A DNA stretch of 23,760 nt from assembly GCA_964544305.1 (NCBI GenBank), contig CAZJAZ010000044.1, forward strand, positions 1 through 23,760, read 5' to 3'. This DNA is from JAFDWI01 sp964544305 (GTDB taxonomy: Bacteria; Actinomycetota; Acidimicrobiia; Acidimicrobiales; Iamiaceae). This document shows, piece after piece, positions 15,999-22,526 of this stretch (position 1 is the first letter of the stretch; every line of letters starts with the position of its first letter). The translations under genes were made by a program, and so were the position numbers. Under the pieces are notes generated by a model. It was not told the DNA's origin and made no database searches. It saw only the letters and a list, made by a program, of their open reading frames with translations.

Positions 15999-16068
15999 CG
16001 AACTGACTCGCCACTCTCGTAGCCGGTTATGGGCACGCTCGTGGTTGACCTAGCGGCGGTGATGCAAT

Positions 16069-16122
16069 CGTTTTTGGGTGGGTAATTGTGGCGTGTCTTG
16101 TCTAGTTTCGGCACCCAAAACG
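16069..16122. repeat. Inverted repeat between two convergent genes
   Basis: CGTTTTTGGGTG (16069-16080) and CACCCAAAACG (16112-16122) are inverted with a 31-nt loop and one bulged T. The region is the 143-bp gap between the convergent cyclase and CitE-like genes, so a bidirectional termination role is possible. The right arm is part of the shared 16-nt element described next. Confidence 0.5.
16096..16122 (-). repeat. Shared 3'-flank element, copy 1
   Basis: On the minus strand CGTTTTGGGTGCCGAA starts 19 nt after the stop codon of the CitE-like gene and is followed by a spaced GACAA. The same 16 bases occur at 22415-22430 in the same orientation and distance relative to another stop codon. Confidence 0.55.
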
Positions 16123-16141
16123 AAAGATCACGATGGCCAAT

Positions 16142-17017
16142 TCAGCCCATGGCGGCAATCGCATCCGCGATGGCGAGCACCCGACGGGCATTGTCAACAT
16201 GCAGGTTCTCGATCATGCGACCGTTGTAGGTGACGACACCCTTGCCCTGCGCGACCGCCTCTTCGAACGTGGCAATGAGACCACGGGCATCTTCAACCGA
16301 CTCCGATGTCGGCGCCCACACCTCATTGCACGGCTCGACCTGGGTCGGGTGAATCAACGTCTTGCCATCAAAACCAAAGTCACGACCTTGCACGCATTCA
16401 GCTTTGAAACCATCCGGGTCTTTGATGTCGTTGAACACCCCGTCGATGATTACTTTGCCCGCGGCGCGTGCCCCGATCAGACACGCGGTGATCGCGGGGA
16501 TCAACTCGGCGCGCCCTGGATTCTGCGCGGCGTGGAGCTCTTTGGCGATGTCATTCGTGCCGAGCACCAATACCGTTAGTCGTTCTGAAGCTGACGCGAT
16601 CGCACGGGCGTCAAGCAGCGCATTGGGCGTTTCGAGCATCGCCCACAACTTGGTATGCGCGGGTGCCCCTGCGGCGACAATCGCGGCTTCAAGTGCTTTG
16701 ACCTCGGCGGCCGAATCAACTTTGGGCACCAGGATCGCGTCGGGTCCAGCGGCGGCGGCTGCCGCCAAATCGTCGTCGTGCCACTGCGTGCCGATTGAGT
16801 TCACTCGGATCGCAATCTCACGGTGGCCGTACTCACCCGATTGGGCTGCCGCGCACACGTTCGCGCGCGCTTGGGGTTTCGCGTCCGGTGCGACGGCGTC
16901 TTCCAAGTCAAGGATCAATGCATCCGCAGGAATGGCTTTGGCTTTCTCGAGCGCCCGTTCGTTTGCACCGGGCATGTACAGCACACTGCGACGGGGGCGA
17001 AGGCTTTCATTGCTCAT
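16142..17017 (-). CDS. CitE-like acyl-CoA lyase/thioesterase (HpcH/HpaI family)
   Basis: A 291-residue TIM-barrel protein of the CitE/HpcH family. Key positions are RRSVLYMPGANE (9-20, CoA binding), LDLEDAV (36-42), Arg71 (IRVNS), metal-binding Glu129 (MLETP) and Asp156 (GTNDIA), and GFDGKTLIHPTQV near the C-terminus. Length and motifs fit (3S)-malyl-CoA thioesterase (Mcl2-like) or citramalyl-CoA lyase; sequence alone does not decide. GGGAG lies 8 bases before ATG 17017. Only 3 bases separate it from the upstream malyl-CoA lyase-like gene, so they form one operon. I infer cooperation on malyl-type CoA esters. Confidence 0.9.
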   Translation of the reverse strand: MSNESLRPRRSVLYMPGANERALEKAKAIPADALILDLEDAVAPDAKPQARANVCAAAQSGEYGHREIAIRVNSIGTQWHDDDLAAAAAAGPDAILVPKVDSAAEVKALEAAIVAAGAPAHTKLWAMLETPNALLDARAIASASERLTVLVLGTNDIAKELHAAQNPGRAELIPAITACLIGARAAGKVIIDGVFNDIKDPDGFKAECVQGRDFGFDGKTLIHPTQVEPCNEVWAPTSESVEDARGLIATFEEAVAQGKGVVTYNGRMIENLHVDNARRVLAIADAIAAMG

Positions 17018-17020
17018 TGT

Positions 17021-18082
17021 TCATGCTCCCGTCGTGAAGCCGTAGGACGCGGCGAGATCCGGGTCACGTTCAGCGAGCTGGTGGGCGAGATCCAACATGA
17101 CCTTGCACTGCAACACCGACGCATCGTCTTCCATCTTCCCGTTCAACATCACCGCTCCATGCCCGTCACCCATTGCCTCGATCACTTCTTGCGCATGGGC
17201 GACATCTTCAGGTGGGGGAGAGAACACGCGTCGGGCAATGTCGATTTGAACCGGGTGCAACGTCCATGCACCCACACAGCCCAGCAAGAATGCATTGCGG
17301 AACTGGTCTTCACAGGCCACGACATCTTTGATGTCACCGAAAGGCCCCCAGAACGGCAAGATGCCATTTGCCGCGCACGCATCGACCATGCGAGCCATTG
17401 TGTAGTGCCACAGATCTTGTTGGAACGTTGCCCGGTCCGACTCGATCTCGCCATCGATCGGATCCTCTCGCAGGAGATAGCCCGGGTGCCCACCACCAAC
17501 CCGAGTGGTCTTCATCCGCCGCGAGGCCGCGAGGTCCGCGGGCCCAAGTGACAAGCCCTGCATACGAGGCGACGCCGCGCAGATCTCTTCAATGGCGTTC
17601 ACGCCACGGGCCGTTTCAAGCAACGCGTGGATGAGGATCGGACGTTGCACGTTGCTTTTGGCCTCGAGCTGCGCAAGCAACCGGTCGACATAGTGAATAT
17701 CTTCAGGGCCTTCGACCTTGGGGATCATGATCACGTCAAGCTTGTTACCAATGGCGGTGACGAGCCGGATCATGTCATCGAGGAACCACGGCGAATCTAA
17801 AGCGTTGACCCGAGTCCACAACTGGGTGGTCCCAAAATCGGTGTTGTTTGCGATCTCGACGAGGCCCTCGCGGGCGGCTTCTTTGTTCTCAACGACGATG
17901 GCGTCTTCTAAGTTGCCGAGGATGATGTCAACCTTGGCCGCGATGTCGGGCACTTTGGCTGCCATCTTCGGGTTCGACGGGTCGAAGAAGTGGATCATGC
18001 GTGACGGGGGGAACGGAATCTCCCGGACCGGTTCGGGCGCGCCGATCGCGAGGGGGCGAAAGAAATCCTTGGGCGGGCGCAT
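17021..18082 (-). CDS. mcl: Malyl-CoA / beta-methylmalyl-CoA lyase (Mcl-type)
   Basis: A 353-residue enzyme strongly resembling, from memory, the Chloroflexus trifunctional malyl-CoA/methylmalyl-CoA/citramalyl-CoA lyase. Matching blocks are RPLAIGAPEPVREIP (9-23), LGNLEDAI (55-62), RVNALDSPW (91-99), VIMIPKVEG (117-125), HALLETARG with metal ligand Glu156, SLGPADLAAS with Asp183, KTTRVGGGHP, and the C-terminal NAFLLGCVGAWTLHP. It reversibly cleaves malyl-CoA to acetyl-CoA and glyoxylate, or condenses glyoxylate with propionyl-CoA. ATG 18082 has AAGGAG 6 bases upstream; the frame extends to GTG 18118, but the Shine-Dalgarno supports 18082. It is first in an operon with the CitE-like gene. Pathway (3-hydroxypropionate-type, ethylmalonyl-CoA or glyoxylate assimilation) cannot be fixed from the window. 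Confidence 0.92.
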   Translation of the reverse strand: MRPPKDFFRPLAIGAPEPVREIPFPPSRMIHFFDPSNPKMAAKVPDIAAKVDIILGNLEDAIVVENKEAAREGLVEIANNTDFGTTQLWTRVNALDSPWFLDDMIRLVTAIGNKLDVIMIPKVEGPEDIHYVDRLLAQLEAKSNVQRPILIHALLETARGVNAIEEICAASPRMQGLSLGPADLAASRRMKTTRVGGGHPGYLLREDPIDGEIESDRATFQQDLWHYTMARMVDACAANGILPFWGPFGDIKDVVACEDQFRNAFLLGCVGAWTLHPVQIDIARRVFSPPPEDVAHAQEVIEAMGDGHGAVMLNGKMEDDASVLQCKVMLDLAHQLAERDPDLAASYGFTTGA

Positions 18083-18254
18083 GAGTACTCCTTGTAGGTA
18101 ATCCGTCGACTGACTCACCCCACATTACGAATGTCGTGCAAGCGGGTAGAACTTGCGGTAAGGACCAATGGACGTGGCGTGCCCCGCGAACATCGAACAA
18201 AATATGCGTGGGGTTGTTATTTCCGGCAGAGATTGTGCACAGAAGAGAGGCGAA

Positions 18255-18878
18255 ATGAAGCGGACGCATGCAAGGAAGGCACAGACCAAAATGCAGGTCA
18301 TGCGAATTCTTGGCCTATTCATGTTGTCCAACTTCGGTGTGGTGATTGTTGGCGGATGTGGCGGATCATCGACCAAAGCCGACTCAACAAAAACAACCGC
18401 AGCGTCCAAATCAGGTGGCGAAGACGCGTCGACGGCGACCGAGACCAAGACGGTCGATCCATGCTCGCTCGTTTCAAGCGCTCAGGTGGAGAAGATCTTT
18501 GGTGAACCCGTCGCCAAACCAGAATTGAAGACCGTCACGATGGGTGATGGCGAGTCGAAGTCATGCATTTGGCAGGCACAACAGACCGTTGACAACCCAT
18601 CGATCGACAATGCGAGCCGGATGTTGTAGCTCATGGTGATGGGTTCTCCAAACCCCAGCGCCATGTCTCCGGCGCAACTTTTTGAGTCGCAGGCGACCTC
18701 GAAAGAAATACCGGTCAAATCCGAGAACGTCTGCGAAAAAGGGTTCTGGCTCAACGGCTCAATCAATGCATTGCAAGGCGACGTGTACTTGACCGCGAGT
18801 GCCGGGCTCGCTGATGACAGCCCGAAAGCCAAAGCCGCGTCGCTGGCGCTCGTCAAGATCGCCTGCACGTCGCTGTAG
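18255..18878 (+). pseudogene. Small exported lipoprotein gene interrupted by one in-frame TAG
   Basis: From ATG 18255 (GAGAGG just upstream) the frame encodes a basic n-region, a hydrophobic stretch and a lipobox-like VGGC with Cys35, then a Ser/Thr/Lys-rich linker and a small domain starting DPCSLVSSAQVEKIFGEPV. This DPCSLL-type opening and a later SKSCIW resemble DUF3558-like actinobacterial lipoproteins. TAG at 18627-18629 (codon 125) interrupts the domain, and the same frame continues without shift to TAG 18876-18878 (ENVCEKGFWLNG and DVYLTASAGLADDSPKAKAASLALVKIAC). Without the TAG the protein would be 207 residues, with paired cysteines on both sides. It may be a recent pseudogene, a sequencing error or rarely read through. 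Confidence 0.65.
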
Positions 18879-18937
18879 GTCACTGCACTCGGCTTGTCGG
18901 GCTCGAAATGCGATGGGAGTTGTCACCCCACGGCAAC

Positions 18938-18943
18938 TACGGT
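18938..18943 (+). promoter_or_regulatory. -10 box of a probable leaderless promoter (thioesterase)
   Basis: TACGGT followed by 7 bases and ATG 18951, with no Shine-Dalgarno. A TTGTCA at 18920-18925 is only 12 bases upstream, too close for an ideal -35. Confidence 0.4.
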
Positions 18944-18950
18944 TCGACGA

Positions 18951-19880
18951 ATGCATGGAACCGAACCTGCACACTTGTCGCCGTTCGCACAAGCAGTATC
19001 TCTTGAAGCTGACAACACTGTCGCCGGGCGGTTTCACGGCATCATTGATCACCGCTGGCAGTTGGCGGTAACCCCACAAGGTGGCGTTGTTGCCGCAATC
19101 GCCGCCCAAGCAATGACCAATGCGCTTCGCTCGCCCGAGCAAGTCATGCGGTCAATGTCGGTTGTGTTTGCCGGACAGGTCCATGTCGGTGAGGTGCAAG
19201 TCGATGTGCAGGTGCTCCGGCGGGGCCGCTTAATTTCACAGTTGATGGCGACGGTCATCAATCCAGGAGAACCGGCCGGGTTGAGTGCGCTCGCGGTATT
19301 CGGCGCATCTCGTCCCGGGTTCTCTTTTACTGACGTGCCATACCCCACCGGCGTTGGTGAACCATCTGCGTATCAGTCGAGCCGTGGCCCTTGGCCAGAG
19401 GAAGCCGTAGTTGCGCCGTGGCATGAGAACCCATTTGCCAAGGAACTTGTTGAGAACCGATTTGTGACCGGGCATGCCCCATGGGAGGACTACCTGCCGA
19501 CAGGTTCGGAAGTAGTCATGTTCAGCGCATTTGACAATCCAATGGTCGACACGGACGGTTGGATGAGCCCATACGGGTTGTTGGTGCATGCGGACGCGAT
19601 GCCGTCCGCGGTGGGCGAACGCATGGGAAATGACACGGTTGAGTGGTTTGGGCCGAGCGCAGATCTCACCTTTCACTGGTTCGCGCCAACAAAATCACGG
19701 TGGGTGCTCATACGCTTTTCGGCTCGCCACGCGGGCGATGGCTACGCGTCAGTTGACGCGCACCTGTGGGATCCAACCACGAAACAACTGATTGGTTATG
19801 CAACCCAGCAGGCGTTCTTCACGTTTGCAAACGGCGCGCCAACCGGTGACGCCACTTTGCCCATAGACTTGCGGTGTTGA
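18951..19880 (+). CDS. Acyl-CoA thioesterase-like double hot-dog protein
   Basis: A 309-residue protein with the layout of TesB-like tandem hot-dog thioesterases. The first hot-dog carries WQLAVTPQGGVVAAIAAQAM and SMSVVFAGQVHVGEVQVDVQVLRRGR. The second contains YGLLVHADAMPSA, DLTFHWFAPTKSRWVLIRF and DAHLWDPTTKQLIGYATQQAFF, the usual strand closing such proteins. It should hydrolyse an acyl-CoA in the cytosol. The frame is open from 18894, but ATG 18951 is favoured by a TACGGT box 7 bases upstream and a typical N-terminus. No operon partner is evident. It may serve fatty-acyl or methylmalyl-type CoA metabolism, but only by general neighbourhood. Confidence 0.8.
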   Translation: MHGTEPAHLSPFAQAVSLEADNTVAGRFHGIIDHRWQLAVTPQGGVVAAIAAQAMTNALRSPEQVMRSMSVVFAGQVHVGEVQVDVQVLRRGRLISQLMATVINPGEPAGLSALAVFGASRPGFSFTDVPYPTGVGEPSAYQSSRGPWPEEAVVAPWHENPFAKELVENRFVTGHAPWEDYLPTGSEVVMFSAFDNPMVDTDGWMSPYGLLVHADAMPSAVGERMGNDTVEWFGPSADLTFHWFAPTKSRWVLIRFSARHAGDGYASVDAHLWDPTTKQLIGYATQQAFFTFANGAPTGDATLPIDLRC

Positions 19881-19885
19881 GTAGC

Positions 19886-19891
19886 TACAAT
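19886..19891 (+). promoter_or_regulatory. Possible -10 box upstream of the DUF3054 gene
   Basis: TACAAT in the 45-bp gap after the thioesterase would start a transcript near 19898 with a leader of about 28 nt. No matching -35 is seen. Confidence 0.3.
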
Positions 19892-19925
19892 GCCTTCAGG
19901 CAACGAGTGATTACTTGAGTTATAC

Positions 19926-20342
19926 GTGAATTCAGAAGCGATTGCGAAGGTCAACGGGAAATCGCATCGTCGCGTGGACGGCCTGAATTCATGGCCAGCC
20001 ATGTTGGCTGATTTTGTTTGCATTTTGGTGTTCGTGGCGATTGGGCGGTCATCACACGAAGAGGGCATCACGGTTACCGGGATGCTGACAACGCTGTGGC
20101 CCTTTGTTGTGGGCGCGGTGATCGGGTGGGTCGGGTGTCGAGGTTGGCGGAGCCCAACACGACTTTTCCCCACTGGATTGGCGGTTTGGGTGAGTGCGGT
20201 GACCGTGGGCATGGTGTTGCGTCTGGCATCTGATCAGGGAACGGCGGTGTCTTTCGTGATCGTCGCAACCGGGTTTCTGGGCGCCACGATTGTTGGCTGG
20301 CGGCTCATTGTCATGCTCGTAGCGCGATACCGAGGGCCCTGA
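19926..20342 (+). CDS. DUF3054 membrane protein
   Basis: A 138-residue integral membrane protein with four hydrophobic segments. Typical DUF3054 blocks are DFVCILVFVAIGRSSHEEG in the first helix, a central TLWPFVVGAVIGW and TRLFPTGLAVWVSAVTVGMVLR, and SFVIVATGFLGATIVGWRL near the end. Function of the family is unknown. GTG 19926 is the likely start; there is no clear Shine-Dalgarno, and a later ATG before the first helix is a less likely alternative. It follows the thioesterase by 45 bp on the same strand. Confidence 0.85.
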   Translation: MNSEAIAKVNGKSHRRVDGLNSWPAMLADFVCILVFVAIGRSSHEEGITVTGMLTTLWPFVVGAVIGWVGCRGWRSPTRLFPTGLAVWVSAVTVGMVLRLASDQGTAVSFVIVATGFLGATIVGWRLIVMLVARYRGP

Positions 20343-20460
20343 ATTTTTGAGAACCGCTTGCAAACGACTCCACAATCTCGTCCTGCTCGATGGGCAGACC
20401 CAATCGTTCTCTGTTCCCCCAAGGAGGACCACCGGGGAAGAACACCTGTCTTATCGAATG

Positions 20461-20486
20461 TTGACGTGTCGTGCAACGATTAGACT
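20461..20486 (+). promoter_or_regulatory. Possible promoter of the 627-aa lipoprotein gene
   Basis: TTGACG (20461-20466) and TAGACT (20481-20486) lie upstream of AGGAAGGAG and ATG 20513. The 14-base spacer is short of the usual 16-18, so this is tentative. Confidence 0.3.
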
Positions 20487-20512
20487 GTGCGTCCGAGGAA
20501 GGAGCTTCTGCA

Positions 20513-22396
20513 ATGAAAAGTCCCGTGTACGCCAGGCTCGGTCATCGTTCCTCTCGATCAATACGGGGCAAAGTCTTTGCAGGGAGCGCTGCAATCATTG
20601 TTTGTATTGGCTTGTTGACGGCGTGTCAACCTGCTGGCGCGGTCATTTCTGGCACGATCCGACTCTCTGACGGAACCGCTGCAAGCAATGTGCCCGTTGC
20701 GGCATTTGCGGCAACGACCGATGCCACACCGAATTCACAAACGACGACGGGCGCTTCGGGCGACTTTGCTCTTACTGCAAGTGATCTTCCCAACGGGCAA
20801 TATTTCGTTCGGATCGGTTCTTCTTGGTGGACCGGTAGCGGTCTTGACGCAGACCCGGCCAAAGCCGCCAACCTCACAGTGGACTCTGCCAGCGGATCAA
20901 TTGAAATCAACGCGACCGTCCCAATTGCCGGCCATCTCACCGGTGCCTTAACGGATGAAGGAGGCAAGACACTCGCAGGTAAGACGGTTGCTTTGGAAAC
21001 AACTGAGGGTGGGATCGTTGCTGCGGTCACAACAGATGCCAATGGCGCATTCACGTTTTCGCTCGCGAGCCCAGGCGATTACCTTCTTGTAACCGTCGAC
21101 CCGGCAACTCACGCGGCCACCATGATCGGCAGCGGCATCTACCACGTTGACGATCAACAGACTTTGAATGTGGGCACGCTCGCCATATTCACTGATCCAC
21201 CGTTGCTTCCGCTCCTAGGAACGCGCAACTTTGTCGGCGGCGACAACACAAATTACGCCGGACAGTCCGGACTGATTCGCTCCGACATGAACCCGGGTTA
21301 TTGGGCATCGGTGAGCGCTCCCGGAACCGACCCGGCGAACGGTGATCAATACGACGCACAATGCGAATCAACAGTCACCGCTGGCGCCTGTACCAACGGG
21401 GCAATGAACCCGGCATACGATCCGAATGGCCGTTTCTATACGCTCCAGATCAACTCGACGAATCCCGAGGTGTTGGTCCAGGTATTTGACGCCGGTTTTT
21501 ACGCGCGCCCTCAAGCCCAAGGTACGAGTGAATTAAATTTCGGCTCGCAAGGCGACGGCTGGTTCACCGATTACGCGCTTCTCGCACCGGATTCAACCCC
21601 CGATAATCCAAACGACAATCCGCCAGTAGCGGCGAGTGCGTGTGGAGGGGGATCGGGGAACGCAGAAAATTCTGGGTCCTGGCATGTCGCAGCGAACGAT
21701 GCAACGTCGGCGGCAATGTACCAGGACAAGTGGCAGACAATCTGCACGCTCACCAACCCCGCCCCGACGGGAACCTCTGGTTCGTATCTGTTGCGAGTGC
21801 GCACGACGAGTTCTGGCATCCAAGGGAACGGTGCGGACAATTTTGCGCTTCGTGCCGTGGCCAGCACATCGTTGGCTGTTGACGCAACCAACTACCCGGT
21901 TGCGCCGATGGATGCTACGAATCAACCCTCGCTGAGCGCACGGGCCAACTCGACAATTCGCCTGGCCAAAGCTGCTCAGCCGATTTCATTTCCATTGGTC
22001 AAGGTGTCTCCTCAAGATGCGGGCCACACGTTGGTGCTTGATCTCTTTGACATTGGCGAAGGTGTCCCCGATGGCATCACGATCAACTCACCCTCTGGGC
22101 AACAACGAGGATGCGTCACTGCAGCGAAGACCCTGACCGGCGACATCAGCGACATGTCGATCATTGACGATGGTCAGGTCTGCACCGTCCCAACACTCAA
22201 TAGCGCAATGCTCTTCGAGGGGCGCTCGCTTGTCGTGCAACTCCACATCCCCGATACCTACAACTGCGATCCAGGCGAGCGGCCGGATGCCATCAACGCA
22301 ACGACTTTCACTGGAAACGGCTGTTGGTGGTCGATCACCTATAACGGCACGGCCGCAGCGCATGATTCGACGACCTGGCACGGGCACGTCCTCTAA
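20513..22396 (+). CDS. Large surface lipoprotein with carboxypeptidase-regulatory-like domains
   Basis: A 627-residue predicted lipoprotein. A basic n-region and hydrophobic stretch lead to the lipobox LLTAC (Cys38). The first 200 residues hold two carboxypeptidase-regulatory or CNA-B-like beta-sandwiches (ISGTIRLSDGTAASNVPV then ASGDFALTASDLPNGQYFVRIG; and LTGALTDEGGKTLAGKTVALET then TDANGAFTFSLASPGDYLLV). The remainder is rich in Asn, Thr, Ser and Asp with scattered cysteines (for example CTNGAMNPAYDPNG and CGGGSGNAENSGSW) and no catalytic motif I recognise. It is probably anchored outside the cell membrane, perhaps in adhesion or envelope structure. ATG 20513 is supported by AGGAAGGAG 8 bases upstream. 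The next gene on the same strand is also exported. Confidence 0.8.
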   Translation: MKSPVYARLGHRSSRSIRGKVFAGSAAIIVCIGLLTACQPAGAVISGTIRLSDGTAASNVPVAAFAATTDATPNSQTTTGASGDFALTASDLPNGQYFVRIGSSWWTGSGLDADPAKAANLTVDSASGSIEINATVPIAGHLTGALTDEGGKTLAGKTVALETTEGGIVAAVTTDANGAFTFSLASPGDYLLVTVDPATHAATMIGSGIYHVDDQQTLNVGTLAIFTDPPLLPLLGTRNFVGGDNTNYAGQSGLIRSDMNPGYWASVSAPGTDPANGDQYDAQCESTVTAGACTNGAMNPAYDPNGRFYTLQINSTNPEVLVQVFDAGFYARPQAQGTSELNFGSQGDGWFTDYALLAPDSTPDNPNDNPPVAASACGGGSGNAENSGSWHVAANDATSAAMYQDKWQTICTLTNPAPTGTSGSYLLRVRTTSSGIQGNGADNFALRAVASTSLAVDATNYPVAPMDATNQPSLSARANSTIRLAKAAQPISFPLVKVSPQDAGHTLVLDLFDIGEGVPDGITINSPSGQQRGCVTAAKTLTGDISDMSIIDDGQVCTVPTLNSAMLFEGRSLVVQLHIPDTYNCDPGERPDAINATTFTGNGCWWSITYNGTAAAHDSTTWHGHVL

Positions 22397-22414
22397 CCGG
22401 ACTGACGTATCCCG

Positions 22415-22441
22415 CGTTTTGGGTGCCGAATCCGGACAAAA
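22415..22441 (+). repeat. Shared 3'-flank element, copy 2
   Basis: CGTTTTGGGTGCCGAA begins 18 nt after the stop codon of the 627-aa lipoprotein and is followed at the same offset by GACAA. It is identical over 16 nt to the minus-strand sequence at 16122-16107, which sits 19 nt after the CitE-like stop. Confidence 0.55.
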
Positions 22442-22511
22442 ATGGCGGGCGCGATCGCGCACCCACAACGCGAGGGTTGCGAGCAAGCTCGCACACGAGA
22501 GCAGCGGCTGG

Positions 22512-22526
22512 TAAGTTCGTAGCACG
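22512..22526 (+). promoter_or_regulatory. Leaderless-type -10 box followed by ACG in place of a start codon
   Basis: TAAGTT (22512-22517), then 6 bases (CGTAGC), then ACG (22524-22526) in frame with the DUF4214 gene. The spacing equals that of other likely leaderless starts here, so ACG looks like a mutated ATG. Confidence 0.4.

Noticed and set aside
16362..17551. Long plus-strand frames opposite the CitE-like and malyl-CoA lyase genes
   Set aside because: Shadows of conserved minus-strand genes; no motif or ribosome binding site.
20341..20512. Terminator or riboswitch in the 170-bp gap before the 627-aa lipoprotein
   Set aside because: Only a weak GTTC-CCCC/GGGG-GAAC pairing with a bulge and no recognisable riboswitch core.
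22449..22462. GCGCGATCGCGC palindrome near 22450 as a regulatory site
   Set aside because: Perfect 12-bp palindromes are expected about six times in a window this size, more at this GC.
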